NCBI RefSeq assembly: GCF_000011005.1
Contig: NC_013665.1
Location: 2,147,501-2,211,500 of the forward strand
Reading direction: 5' to 3'
Length of the DNA stretch: 64,000 nt
Origin: Methanocella paludicola SANAE
GTDB taxonomy: Archaea; Halobacteriota; Methanocellia; Methanocellales; Methanocellaceae
In this document: positions 42,119-50,525 of the stretch, piece after piece
How the letters are laid out: every line of letters starts with the position of its first letter
Numbering within the stretch: the first letter of the stretch is position 1
The notes under the pieces: model-generated
Database searches by the model: none
Told to the model about the DNA's origin: nothing
Seen by the model: the letters and a program-made list of their open reading frames with translations, nothing else
Made by a program: the position numbers and the translations under genes

Positions 42119-43534
42119 TTAATCCACCGGGTGTAGCTCGGAAGCATCCAGATATCGACTATCCGCCTCGAGCTCGATCTCTGCGAAGTCGATAGGGCAT
42201 TCGCCAAATGAGCCCCGTTTATCAAAACTCGTACTTATAACATCCGTTACACCATCATCGTTTCTCGAGAACCAATGCAATTTTACATTATCAGTCGTGA
42301 TTTTACCTTCGGCGATATATGTCTGGATACCAGTTAGAAGTAACATGCTATGGGTTTCTATGACAACTTTTACTCCACGGTTTGCGGTTTCAACCAACAT
42401 CTCGGCCAGCTTATACTGAGCCCGGGGATGGAGATGTATCTCCGGCTGCTCGATATAAACGATTTGGTCTCTTTTAGCCACAAGTAAAGCGACTAATACG
42501 GGAAGTACTTGCGATACGCCGAAGCCGACGTCGGCAATATTTACCATATCCTCGGGATCGCTCGTCTTTTTCGGCAGGCGATGCAGCAATATCTCGACTT
42601 GCGTATCGTTGATCTGCTTTGCGTCGATCTTCCATGTGAGACCTAAGGTCTTTAGCCAATTCCCAAGCTTGTTCAATGCAGGGTTGTTCGTAACTTTCCA
42701 GTGATTGATGATACTGGCAACGTAATTATCCAGGGTCCCGGGAAACTGAGGGCCGACTGCGGTCGTTTTATAAACTCTTTGCGGATTTCCACGTAGAGTG
42801 GGCACATGGATAATGCCAAGGATATGATTTTCAACCCGACTTAAGTCCTCGAAACCCGGGATAGGTAATACGGATGGAGAGATAATCGCCTTACCATACG
42901 CACCCGTAACACTAAAAACAACGTTTAGCATACACCTTTTTCGTAATATTTTTAATCCTATGTTCAAGTTATCGGTATCTATACCATTATCAGATAGGCG
43001 TTTATTATCGAGGATAAAGCTGTTCAGGCTTTTTCTAAAAGACTCATATTGATCATTGAAAAACCAATATTTTTTTATAAGGTCCTTTTCGTCCATGCCA
43101 GGTTTTAGCCTTACATTGCTCTTTTTACTGGTAAAAGAAGCCTCGACGAGCTCGACCGGCTTATTCTTTCCACGCTTAAATGTCTCTCGAATGGACTTTT
43201 CCCCGTCCACCTCAATCGTAATGGAGAATTTATCGGCAACTTCGTTGCCGATTTTGGATAAAAATTCCTTAGCAGAATAATACCGGACATGGGGCCCGTC
43301 GATCAGGAGGTCGCCGGGATCATACGATTCTTCCATGGTTTGTTTCATCATCAGGAGCGGCTGGAAGATGCTCGATTTGCCCGAGCTATTGGACCCGGAG
43401 AGAATTGTCAGAGGATATATGGATATTGATTTTTCATCGTAGATAGATTTGAAGCCGGCTACGGATATTTTGCTTATGCCTTTGACTTCATAGGAAGATG
43501 ATCTTTTATTTCTTGCTTCAGCTATAGAAACCAC
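42119..43534 (-). CDS. SMC/RecF-like AAA ATPase of a defence-type pair
   Basis: The 471-residue ATPase has an N-terminal ISVAGFKSIYD strand, Walker A (LSGSNSSGKSSIFQPLL), a signature-like region (DVGFGVSQVLPVLVALL), Walker B (IVYIEQPEIHLHPRAQYKLA) and a switch His (VVIETHSMLLL). This is the AAA_15/DUF3696 type found in Old-like and other phage-defence ATPases. The GTG at 43534 is preferred because a longer frame to 43642 would begin inside nitroreductase relic 3. The PIN-like gene follows after 1 base. Confidence 0.85.
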   Translation of the reverse strand: MVSIAEARNKRSSSYEVKGISKISVAGFKSIYDEKSISIYPLTILSGSNSSGKSSIFQPLLMMKQTMEESYDPGDLLIDGPHVRYYSAKEFLSKIGNEVADKFSITIEVDGEKSIRETFKRGKNKPVELVEASFTSKKSNVRLKPGMDEKDLIKKYWFFNDQYESFRKSLNSFILDNKRLSDNGIDTDNLNIGLKILRKRCMLNVVFSVTGAYGKAIISPSVLPIPGFEDLSRVENHILGIIHVPTLRGNPQRVYKTTAVGPQFPGTLDNYVASIINHWKVTNNPALNKLGNWLKTLGLTWKIDAKQINDTQVEILLHRLPKKTSDPEDMVNIADVGFGVSQVLPVLVALLVAKRDQIVYIEQPEIHLHPRAQYKLAEMLVETANRGVKVVIETHSMLLLTGIQTYIAEGKITTDNVKLHWFSRNDDGVTDVISTSFDKRGSFGECPIDFAEIELEADSRYLDASELHPVD

Positions 43535-43635
43535 CCCATAATCGTATGTTGTATAATCGATTACTATAATGTAACTTTCGCTTATATTACCGATGATATT
43601 GGTATCAAGCAGATGTCCATTAAGTGCAACGACAT

Positions 43636-43777
43636 GGAGCACCAGTGCTCATCCAGGTGTTCGCCGTGCCAGGGGATCGTTGAGGAATATGATTGTGCCC
43701 TGGCGGCGGAGAACATGATGCTCGCAGCCCATTCATTATAGGTCGATAGACGCTGGATAGAACTTGCGAAGCATTTG
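43636..43777 (+). pseudogene. Nitroreductase relic 3
   Basis: GAPVLIQVFAVPGD in one frame corresponds to GAPVLILVFATPD of the intact gene. After a frameshift, CALAAENMMLAAHSL, stop, VDRRWIELAKHL continues the match to CALAAENMMIAAYSLGIGSC and WIGLALHL. It lies directly upstream of the ATPase gene. Confidence 0.83.
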
Positions 43778-43868
43778 TAATCAAAATGCATATTGTTTAT
43801 GATATTATAGCTAATATATTCCCGAGTAATAGATTGGATTAGTTATGTAAGTAATATCGTGGAATATC

Positions 43869-44660
43869 ATGTCCGGCGGTGGAGATCGAATCCATGATCA
43901 AGTATCTGCTATACGGGAATTATCTCCTGATATTATTGCATTTCAAGAGGTAACAGCACTTACATTGTCCAAATACATAGAAGAATTATCGAAAATTGGT
44001 TTCACTCATTTTATCGATAGCTTCCAATTTGTAAAATATTCATCTAGATTAAAAGGTCCTAGAAGATATGGAGAACTTGTTGCAAGCAGATGGCCTATTA
44101 TGGAATTTCCGGGATTTTTAAAGGTACCATGGCAGGAAAAAGTACTCTCATGCCTGATAGAAAGCCCGGAAGGTACCATTGAGCTACATACAGCTCATGT
44201 TCCCAACGGTAGTACTAACGATTGGATAAAGATCCGGACTCTGGAAGGTATCTACAAAGGCCTGGCCTGTCAGTCACATAACCACAGGATATTGTGTGGT
44301 GACTTTAATACACCTCAAAAAGAGCTTCCTGATGGTAAGATCATTACCTGGGGCCAATATGAAAAGGCAAATGGCGATTATGCGCTATGCAAATATTGGG
44401 GAAAGAGATGGGATAAAGGAGAACGCAATGTGCTCGAAGGATTAGCCCAATTTGACCTCGCTGACGTGTACAGGAAATTAAATGGTTATGTAACTCGTGA
44501 TTTTAGCTGGTATACTAAAAGAAGGGGAAAGAGGATTGGGAGAAGATTCGATCATGTTTTTGCTTCATCTTCACTAAAGGTAAAGGAATGTCGTTATTTA
44601 CATGAGTTGAGAAGAAAAGGGCTCAGCGACCATTCACCAATTGAAGTTACTTTTCAATAA
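43869..44660 (+). CDS. Endonuclease/exonuclease/phosphatase (EEP) family protein with an interrupted start
   Basis: The 263-residue frame has EEP motifs: AFQEV (catalytic Glu), HTAHVPNGS, ILCGDFNTP, RRFDHVFAS and GLSDHSPIEV (final Asp-His). The family motif SWN normally near the N-terminus, with its metal-site Asn, is present in the DNA just before this ATG (VISWNIM). The only upstream start is ATG 43845, whose second codon is TAA. The protein made from 43869 would lack that Asn, so the gene is either damaged at codon 2 or uses an unusual start. The right-hand flank holds nitroreductase relic 4. Confidence 0.75.
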   Translation: MSGGGDRIHDQVSAIRELSPDIIAFQEVTALTLSKYIEELSKIGFTHFIDSFQFVKYSSRLKGPRRYGELVASRWPIMEFPGFLKVPWQEKVLSCLIESPEGTIELHTAHVPNGSTNDWIKIRTLEGIYKGLACQSHNHRILCGDFNTPQKELPDGKIITWGQYEKANGDYALCKYWGKRWDKGERNVLEGLAQFDLADVYRKLNGYVTRDFSWYTKRRGKRIGRRFDHVFASSSLKVKECRYLHELRRKGLSDHSPIEVTFQ

Positions 44661-44677
44661 TATAACTAATTCTTCAT

Positions 44678-44733
44678 GCCTTGTCGGCGAAGAACATGAT
44701 GTTAGTTGCTCATGAGTTGGGGATTGGGAGTAT
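44678..44733 (+). pseudogene. Nitroreductase relic 4
   Basis: Reads ALSAKNMMLVAHELGIGS, matching ALAAENMMIAAYSLGIGS. It shares CATGAGTTGGGGATTGGGAG exactly with relic 2 (here 44711-44730). Only this core segment remains. Confidence 0.78.
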
Positions 44734-44849
44734 CTTTACCATGGAATGAGATATGTAATTTAAATTAAAGTTTTAATTTTCCAATAAGTATTGTACAATT
44801 ATGGCTATCATATTTAATTTAGAATCGCAAATACTGTTATCGATTATAT

Positions 44850-45320
44850 ATGAATCAAAACAGTGAAATTGAGGAATTAAAAGATATTGGATTTATAGAA
44901 ATTGGTAGCTGGGAATTAAATAATGATGGTTATGGTATTCATATTGAGAAGGCAAACGATTACCACAGTCTAACAAAAAATAGGGGAATTTATTCTTTTG
45001 TTGTAGAGAAAAATGATACTTCTATTTCTTATAAAATTAAATATTTTGGAACATCTGAAGTTCACGATGGTAATATACATTATAGACTGTCAAAATATCA
45101 TACCTCAAATAAAAGTCCAAAATGTAAGAAAGAAAAAATAATTGAAAGGTTAAAAGCAGGAGATAAGGTAAAAATATTTGTATTTGCCCCTAGCGATGAA
45201 TTACAAAACAATTTTCAATATAAAACATTGAATGTTGATTTAGTCAGGGGTTTAGAATACAGCCTAATTGATAAGTTTAAAACTTCTAAGAAAATTAATG
45301 GGTGGAATAAACGATATTAG
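44850..45320 (+). CDS. GIY-YIG-like protein next to a DNA methyltransferase
   Basis: The 156-residue protein is A+T-rich in coding. It has GIYSFVVEK, then IKYFGTSEVHDGNIHYRLSK (a GIY...Y-x-G with a following Arg), a central helix, GLEYSLIDKFKTS (Glu) and the closing NGWNKR. This order (GIY, YIG-like, R, E, N) is that of GIY-YIG endonucleases, though YIG is YFG. It converges on the methyltransferase gene with a 1-base gap and may be a second nuclease of the restriction locus. The ATG lies directly after a TATA-like CGATTATATA, so other starts are possible. Confidence 0.6.
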   Translation: MNQNSEIEELKDIGFIEIGSWELNNDGYGIHIEKANDYHSLTKNRGIYSFVVEKNDTSISYKIKYFGTSEVHDGNIHYRLSKYHTSNKSPKCKKEKIIERLKAGDKVKIFVFAPSDELQNNFQYKTLNVDLVRGLEYSLIDKFKTSKKINGWNKRY

Positions 45321-45321
45321 G

Positions 45322-46239
45322 TTATTCAAGCCCTTTTAATATAGTTTGTTTTAATGAATCTCTGTATTTCTTAATTCTTTTTTCTGCAACTGCAATATAA
45401 TCTTTATCGATGTCATATCCTACGAAATGACGGTTTACTTGTAATGCTGCGATGGCTGTTGTTCCACTGCCCATAAATGGATCTAAAATTATATCATCTT
45501 CGAATGTATATAGCTTGATGCACCGTAGTGGTAATTCAATCGGATATGGAGCCGGATGGCCGATCTTTGTTGCTGATTCTGATTTGAATGACCATATGCT
45601 CTTAGTATATTCTAGGAATTCTTCTTTGGTAATTGATGATTTTTTATTACAATCGTTATTTCTTGAGAATGATTGTTTAGAGAATATCATAATGTATTCG
45701 TGTACATCTCGAAGCGTTGGATTTGAGGCCGATTGGAAGCTACCCCATGCTGTTGATCCACCTGCACTCGATGCTTTATTCCATATTATTTCCCCACGCA
45801 TTAAAAACCCAATATCGAGCATATCCTTGATGATAAAAGAATGCAAAGGCAAGTAAGGTTTTCTTCCTAGATTCGCTACATTTAGACATACTCTCCCACC
45901 AGGAACTAAAACCCTATAAACATCTCTCCATACGTTTGCTAAAAAATCCAGGTATTCTTTAAGTGATAGGTTCTCATCATACTCTTTTCCCACATTGTAT
46001 GGTGGTGATGTAACCATTAGATGAACGCTATTATCCGGTAATTCCTCCATGTGTTCACTAGATTTACAAAAAATTTTATCTAAATTATTACTTGGAATAG
46101 CATATTCAGTAAAATCAATGGTTTTATCTATTTTATAATCGCTATATAACCGGCTATTATAGAATATTGATGAATCATGATTTTCTCTTCCGGACGATCC
46201 AAAAGAACTTGTTTTTGTGCCACCGGTTTTTGATTTCAT
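45322..46239 (-). CDS. DNA methyltransferase (N4-cytosine/N6-adenine, beta-type order)
   Basis: The 305-residue enzyme has the catalytic motif IV (VTSPPYNVG) before the SAM-binding motif I (DPFMGSGTTAIAAL), the beta-class order, and NRHFVGYDIDKDYI after it. SPPY is more usual for N4-cytosine enzymes, but N6-adenine cannot be excluded. The target-recognition part lies between about residues 150 and 240. GGTGGAT precedes the ATG, and the endonuclease gene ends 3 bases upstream, so the two form a restriction-modification operon. Confidence 0.9.
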   Translation of the reverse strand: MKSKTGGTKTSSFGSSGRENHDSSIFYNSRLYSDYKIDKTIDFTEYAIPSNNLDKIFCKSSEHMEELPDNSVHLMVTSPPYNVGKEYDENLSLKEYLDFLANVWRDVYRVLVPGGRVCLNVANLGRKPYLPLHSFIIKDMLDIGFLMRGEIIWNKASSAGGSTAWGSFQSASNPTLRDVHEYIMIFSKQSFSRNNDCNKKSSITKEEFLEYTKSIWSFKSESATKIGHPAPYPIELPLRCIKLYTFEDDIILDPFMGSGTTAIAALQVNRHFVGYDIDKDYIAVAEKRIKKYRDSLKQTILKGLE

Positions 46240-46242
46240 TGC

Positions 46243-47139
46243 CTATCCACCATTAATTAATTGTAGGAATCTTTCAGCCTTTAGTCTATAAGTAATTTCG
46301 CTATCAGCAAGTTCTATCATTCTACCTAGGTCTTCTTTTGACTTCCATCCTGCAAAGAAAGTGCTATTATTATTCAATAGAGCAGCAATATTATTTCTGA
46401 GTTCTGTGATTGAACTAATTGTCTTAAATCCAAATCCATCTGTATTGTGAATATAATTACCATTGTCAAGCGGATGTGGATTTAATGACCAAAATCCTTG
46501 GATAATACCATAACTTTTTAAGTTATCAACTTTGGTTTTATAACTTTCTTGTATTGGGGTATTTCCTAGGATAATTATAGGTATAATAGATGCTCTTCCA
46601 CTTGCAGTTCTTATACCAACACTTTTGCCTATCGCTTTTAACATGGTATCTGATCTCAATAATCCAGGTGTCCCTATATGTGAATTATAATCACCTAAAC
46701 ACTGTAATTGGTACGTTGTGCCATTTTGCATGCATTGCCAATTCCATACAATTGACATCTTTACTTCAAATATGGCAATAATATTTTCTGGCCTTTGTCT
46801 AGTATTTGAATTTCTACATATGGCTACATCGGCTGGAGAATCATTTGATAACCCAACTTCATCACATATTACATTATTAACAGCATAAAATCCAAGTTCC
46901 CTGGCAATAGGTTCAATTAAGTCTTTTGACCATTTTTCAGTATATTCACCAATACGACCATTACGGCTCTGAAGTGTAGTTTTAGTTCCCCGATAATTTT
47001 TCGGCCAATAGGCAAGATATCTGCCATCATTTGTAAGATAGAATAATTTTCCTTTCGGTGCGACACTCAATGAGGTATTAAAAAAATTAACTTCATCTTC
47101 TTTTGCCCATACGCCATCGGTAATAGTCATTTTACCCAT
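46243..47139 (-). CDS. PD-(D/E)XK restriction endonuclease-like protein
   Basis: The 298-residue protein has a nuclease core with SPADVAIC (Asp) and, after about 22 residues, IIAIFEVKMS (E-x-K), the PD-(D/E)XK signature. An N-terminal segment has WSKDLIEPIARELGF. Its position immediately before the methyltransferase on the same strand supports a Type II-like cutter; the site is unknown. ATG 47130 (MTITDG) is an alternative start. G+C is low, like the rest of the right half of the island. Confidence 0.82.
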   Translation of the reverse strand: MGKMTITDGVWAKEDEVNFFNTSLSVAPKGKLFYLTNDGRYLAYWPKNYRGTKTTLQSRNGRIGEYTEKWSKDLIEPIARELGFYAVNNVICDEVGLSNDSPADVAICRNSNTRQRPENIIAIFEVKMSIVWNWQCMQNGTTYQLQCLGDYNSHIGTPGLLRSDTMLKAIGKSVGIRTASGRASIIPIIILGNTPIQESYKTKVDNLKSYGIIQGFWSLNPHPLDNGNYIHNTDGFGFKTISSITELRNNIAALLNNNSTFFAGWKSKEDLGRMIELADSEITYRLKAERFLQLINGG

Positions 47140-47203
47140 TATGTGATATTATTATGGATAAAGCTTTGTAAACGAATGGTTTATATAAAAATTTATAAAA
47201 TTT

Positions 47204-49228
47204 CTAATCTGCAGATATCGCTGCAGAATTACGAGATAATTCTACTGCTTGTTCAGCAGTTTTTAATTCAGCTACTAATTTACTTTTTTCGATTTCTAGC
47301 CTATCATTTAAAAATTTAAACCTTAGATCGCACTCATTTAGTACATCGCTCCATTTTTTAACATAAATTTTTACATTATCTACTTTGTAAACAAGGCCCG
47401 GTTCTCCAAGTTTTTCGTTATTTGTTAGTTCATCTTCAATAAAATGTGAGGTATTATATTTATTACCCACTAATATATACTCCCATTTATAATTATCAGC
47501 ATTAAATCTGTCAATCTCACGGATAATGCGCATATAATCCCTGACTTGATACAGCTGATTTCTCCCAAGTCTTATATTTGGATGCTTTAACTCCACAATA
47601 ATATTTTTTACATGTCCATTATTTTTTTCTTGTCTGCATATAAAAATATCAACTTGTTTCAACTTATCTGGATGGTCTAATGGTACTCCCTCATAATCCT
47701 CTTGATCTTTTTCTGTAAGTATGTGAATGTGTTCTTTTAACGCTTTTTCAAAATTATCTTCTGCAGCGGCAACTAAATTATATTGTTCACCAAAAATCCA
47801 ATAATGATTTTGTACTATTTCTTGGAGATGATTTACCTCATCAGCGTATAAATCATGGTTAAATACAACCTGACTTAAAAGCTCTAAAGCTTGTAACCGA
47901 TCTTTTATTAGTTTAATAGTTTTTACAATATTTGATAGAGAAGCATGTTGTAGAATCTCTTTTAATTGTGTTCGCTCTTTCGAATCCAGCTTTACTACTT
48001 CATCTATGATATCAAGAATTTCATCACGCTCATCAGAAATTAATAACACATTTAATAAACCAATAAATGTCTTTTTTTGTTCATATTTTAAATTTTTAAA
48101 AATTTTCGGTTCAGTTACATAAACCTCTTTTACTATAGCTTCTAAGTGTTCAATTTGGAGCAATTCAAAATCAGATTTGTTAGATTTATCGATTATATCC
48201 TTATCTAACGATGTAACAAAACTTTCGGCTTGCTCGATAATTAAGGGTTTTCTTTGTCTTCTTAAATATTTTGATAATTCATTCTGTAATAGTTTAAACT
48301 CTTCGTCTGCTATTGAATGTACACCTAATGACTTTTGATGTATATCACCATTATCAAAATTAAAATTTAAGAAGTAATCACTTGATATAAACACACTGTG
48401 ATAAAAATTATCTCCTTTATTATTAAACTTAGTATTTTCTTTATAAATCTCATTGCCGTTATTATCTAAATAATAAAACTTCGAATATTCTAAATTAAGT
48501 TGATAATTCCATCGTATGTATTGTATATTAAATACAGTAGAAGACAACTCATGTTTGATTTCAAATTGTTGCTTATCAACTAATATATCTGAATAATTTA
48601 AACCTTCGCCATTAATAACTAGCCGATATTTAGATTTATTTAATTCTAAGAACCAGCAGAATTCCTTTTTAAGATAATTAAGCATCAATTTTTCAGCTTC
48701 TCTTGCATTTTTAAAAATCGAAAATCTGTTAAAGTCGGAAAAGGTAATAGTTGTACCTGTATGATCGATAGTTACTATCGGTTTATTCTCAGCAGAATAA
48801 GTATCTAATTTATGTGATGTTATTTCTATATCATATTTATAATTTATATTATTATCATTATATGTAGTAGACCAATTTGCTTTATTAGCAAAAGTAAAAA
48901 ATGTTAACCTACCAACACCACGAAACCCATGTATTTTCGAGTTGGTTCTTAATATCTCTTCTTCTCTTAATTTTTCCGAGTCATAAAAGGGCCTAAACTT
49001 ATTTTCTAATTCATTATAATTAATACCAGTACCATTATCCGATATAATTAATTTTTTTAGACTTCCACCTGAACTAAATTCGTACTCTATTTTGATATGA
49101 GTCGCTTTTGCATCAAACCCATTCCAAACGTATTCGGAAATAGCTTTAAAAAAGCGTTTATCATTATATTTTAATTTAGTTAACGCAGATTTAATACCTT
49201 TTGTAGTTATTTTAACTTCACTTACCGT
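47204..49228 (-). CDS. GHKL ATPase fused to a Shedu/PD-(D/E)XK-like nuclease domain, apparent ACG start
   Basis: The frame is open from 49249 to the stop at 47204. Residues 1-110 hold a complete Hsp90-type GHKL site: FFKAISEYVWNGFDAKA (E...N...D-A), ISDNGTGIN (G1) and HGFRGVGRLTFF (G2). The middle is helical. The last third has HYWIFGEQYNLV, LKQVDIFIC and NIIVELKHPNIRLG, the D...E-x-K pattern of DUF4263/Shedu-like nucleases. No ATG, GTG or TTG exists before 48688, which would remove the whole ATPase. ACG at 49228 lies 6 bases after GAGGT and is one transition from ATG. It ends 64 bases before the endonuclease gene on the same strand. Confidence 0.75.
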   Translation of the reverse strand, partial: TVSEVKITTKGIKSALTKLKYNDKRFFKAISEYVWNGFDAKATHIKIEYEFSSGGSLKKLIISDNGTGINYNELENKFRPFYDSEKLREEEILRTNSKIHGFRGVGRLTFFTFANKANWSTTYNDNNINYKYDIEITSHKLDTYSAENKPIVTIDHTGTTITFSDFNRFSIFKNAREAEKLMLNYLKKEFCWFLELNKSKYRLVINGEGLNYSDILVDKQQFEIKHELSSTVFNIQYIRWNYQLNLEYSKFYYLDNNGNEIYKENTKFNNKGDNFYHSVFISSDYFLNFNFDNGDIHQKSLGVHSIADEEFKLLQNELSKYLRRQRKPLIIEQAESFVTSLDKDIIDKSNKSDFELLQIEHLEAIVKEVYVTEPKIFKNLKYEQKKTFIGLLNVLLISDERDEILDIIDEVVKLDSKERTQLKEILQHASLSNIVKTIKLIKDRLQALELLSQVVFNHDLYADEVNHLQEIVQNHYWIFGEQYNLVAAAEDNFEKALKEHIHILTEKDQEDYEGVPLDHPDKLKQVDIFICRQEKNNGHVKNIIVELKHPNIRLGRNQLYQVRDYMRIIREIDRFNADNYKWEYILVGNKYNTSHFIEDELTNNEKLGEPGLVYKVDNVKIYVKKWSDVLNECDLRFKFLNDRLEIEKSKLVAELKTAEQAVELSRNSAAISAD

Positions 49229-49602
49229 ATTAATACCTCGCGCAAGCGCTTAATCATTAATTAATAAATTATTGTTTACTTATTAATCAAATACTAATCT
49301 ATAAAGATTACTAACATGCATTCAGAAAGTATTAGCAAATAATTGAACAAGTAATTCTATATTACGTTGGTATTTTTTAAAATTTAAAAAATAATAAGCC
49401 ATAACAAATGATAGGATATTGAATACCTATAAGTGTATATGAGGACTATTAGGTTGTAAATACCTAGTCAGCCCGTACAATTAATCTAATTTACTAATAA
49501 ACTCATATTTTATTTCTAATAACCCACCCACGCCTTTCTCCCTGCGTAACATATTTATACTAACATTCCATTTATAGCACCCAACCAACGTAAGTGTACA
49601 GT
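49229..49602. other. A+T-rich boundary between island and ribosomal cluster
   Basis: No gene or clear repeat is seen. A TATA box (ATATTTATACT, about 49551-49561) lies 42-52 bases before the methyltransferase start and probably opens the ribosomal supercluster. Base composition changes abruptly here, from A+T-rich on the left to G+C-rich on the right. Confidence 0.5.
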
Positions 49603-50424
49603 ATGAGTGTCAACGAAGGCAGGACGCTCCTGAGCTTACTCATCCCATCGTCGCTGACCGAAGAAAGCCCGGACCTACGCATAAAAACGTACAAAGTCGG
49701 GCAAGTCGCTCGGGCAGCATCGATCTTCAGGGTCGACGAAATAGTAATATATAAGACCCCGATCCGGGACGACAGCAAGTTCATCAGCACAGTCTTGCGT
49801 TACGCGGAAACCCCGCAATATCTCCGCAAGGAGATATTCCCTATGCAAGACGACCTACGCCACATAGGCGTAATCCCACCTTTGAGAACACCCGCTCATA
49901 CCGTCACTGAGAATGAGGAATACCGCGAAGGTATTGTGACCAAAGTCGGGTCTGATGGAAACGCATGGGTCGATGTCGGAAGCGACAGCCCAGCTATGCT
50001 CCGGGACGCCAAAAACGTCCGCAAGGGGCAGCGCGTGACAGTCAGGATCTATTCGCGAAGACCATTAACGGTCCATCTCGTGAAGAGGAGCGATGTACCC
50101 CTTTACTGGGGCTACGACGTGCGTATCGTCAATACGCTCCATGATGCGCTCGAGACCGAAGGCTTAAGGATCGCAACATCACGGCTGGGGGAACCCCTCG
50201 CCTGTGAGAAGCTGTCCGAGATAAAAAGCAACACCAGGGATAAGGTCTGCGTCGCATTTGGAAGTCCCTCTATGGGACTGGAGCAGCTCCTGCACGATGA
50301 AGGCCACAAACTTGAGGATCATTCCGATTGCGTGGTGAACTCCATACCACACCAGGGCACTGCAACAGTGCGTTCGGAAGAAGCCGTGTACATAACACTC
50401 GGCCTTTTGAACTTGATCTGGTAG
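49603..50424 (+). CDS. SPOUT-type RNA methyltransferase (DUF171 family)
   Basis: The 273-residue protein heads the ribosomal cluster, as in many archaea. It has a SPOUT fold with an N-terminal LLSLLIPSSL and AASIFRVDEIVIY, an inserted OB-like segment (EGIVTKVGSDGNAWVDVGSD), and a C-terminal knot region (DKVCVAFGSPSMGLEQLL, VNSIPHQGTATVRSEEAVYI). The family is thought to methylate rRNA, and a ribosomal substrate fits the location. The start at 49603 is favoured, with GTG 49594 an alternative close to the expected transcription start. Confidence 0.85.
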   Translation: MSVNEGRTLLSLLIPSSLTEESPDLRIKTYKVGQVARAASIFRVDEIVIYKTPIRDDSKFISTVLRYAETPQYLRKEIFPMQDDLRHIGVIPPLRTPAHTVTENEEYREGIVTKVGSDGNAWVDVGSDSPAMLRDAKNVRKGQRVTVRIYSRRPLTVHLVKRSDVPLYWGYDVRIVNTLHDALETEGLRIATSRLGEPLACEKLSEIKSNTRDKVCVAFGSPSMGLEQLLHDEGHKLEDHSDCVVNSIPHQGTATVRSEEAVYITLGLLNLIW

Positions 50425-50525
50425 AATCTGGTTGGCGTTACAGCGCAAGTATCAGAACGATACCTGGCGATTGACAAAGCCAGAGCCTAATCCCAAATTT
50501 GTCAAAGCAATGGAGGAAAAAGAAC

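Noticed and set aside
43535-43642. Longer N-terminus for the AAA ATPase
   Set aside because: It would begin inside nitroreductase relic 3, and ATPases of this family begin close to the ISVAGFKS strand.
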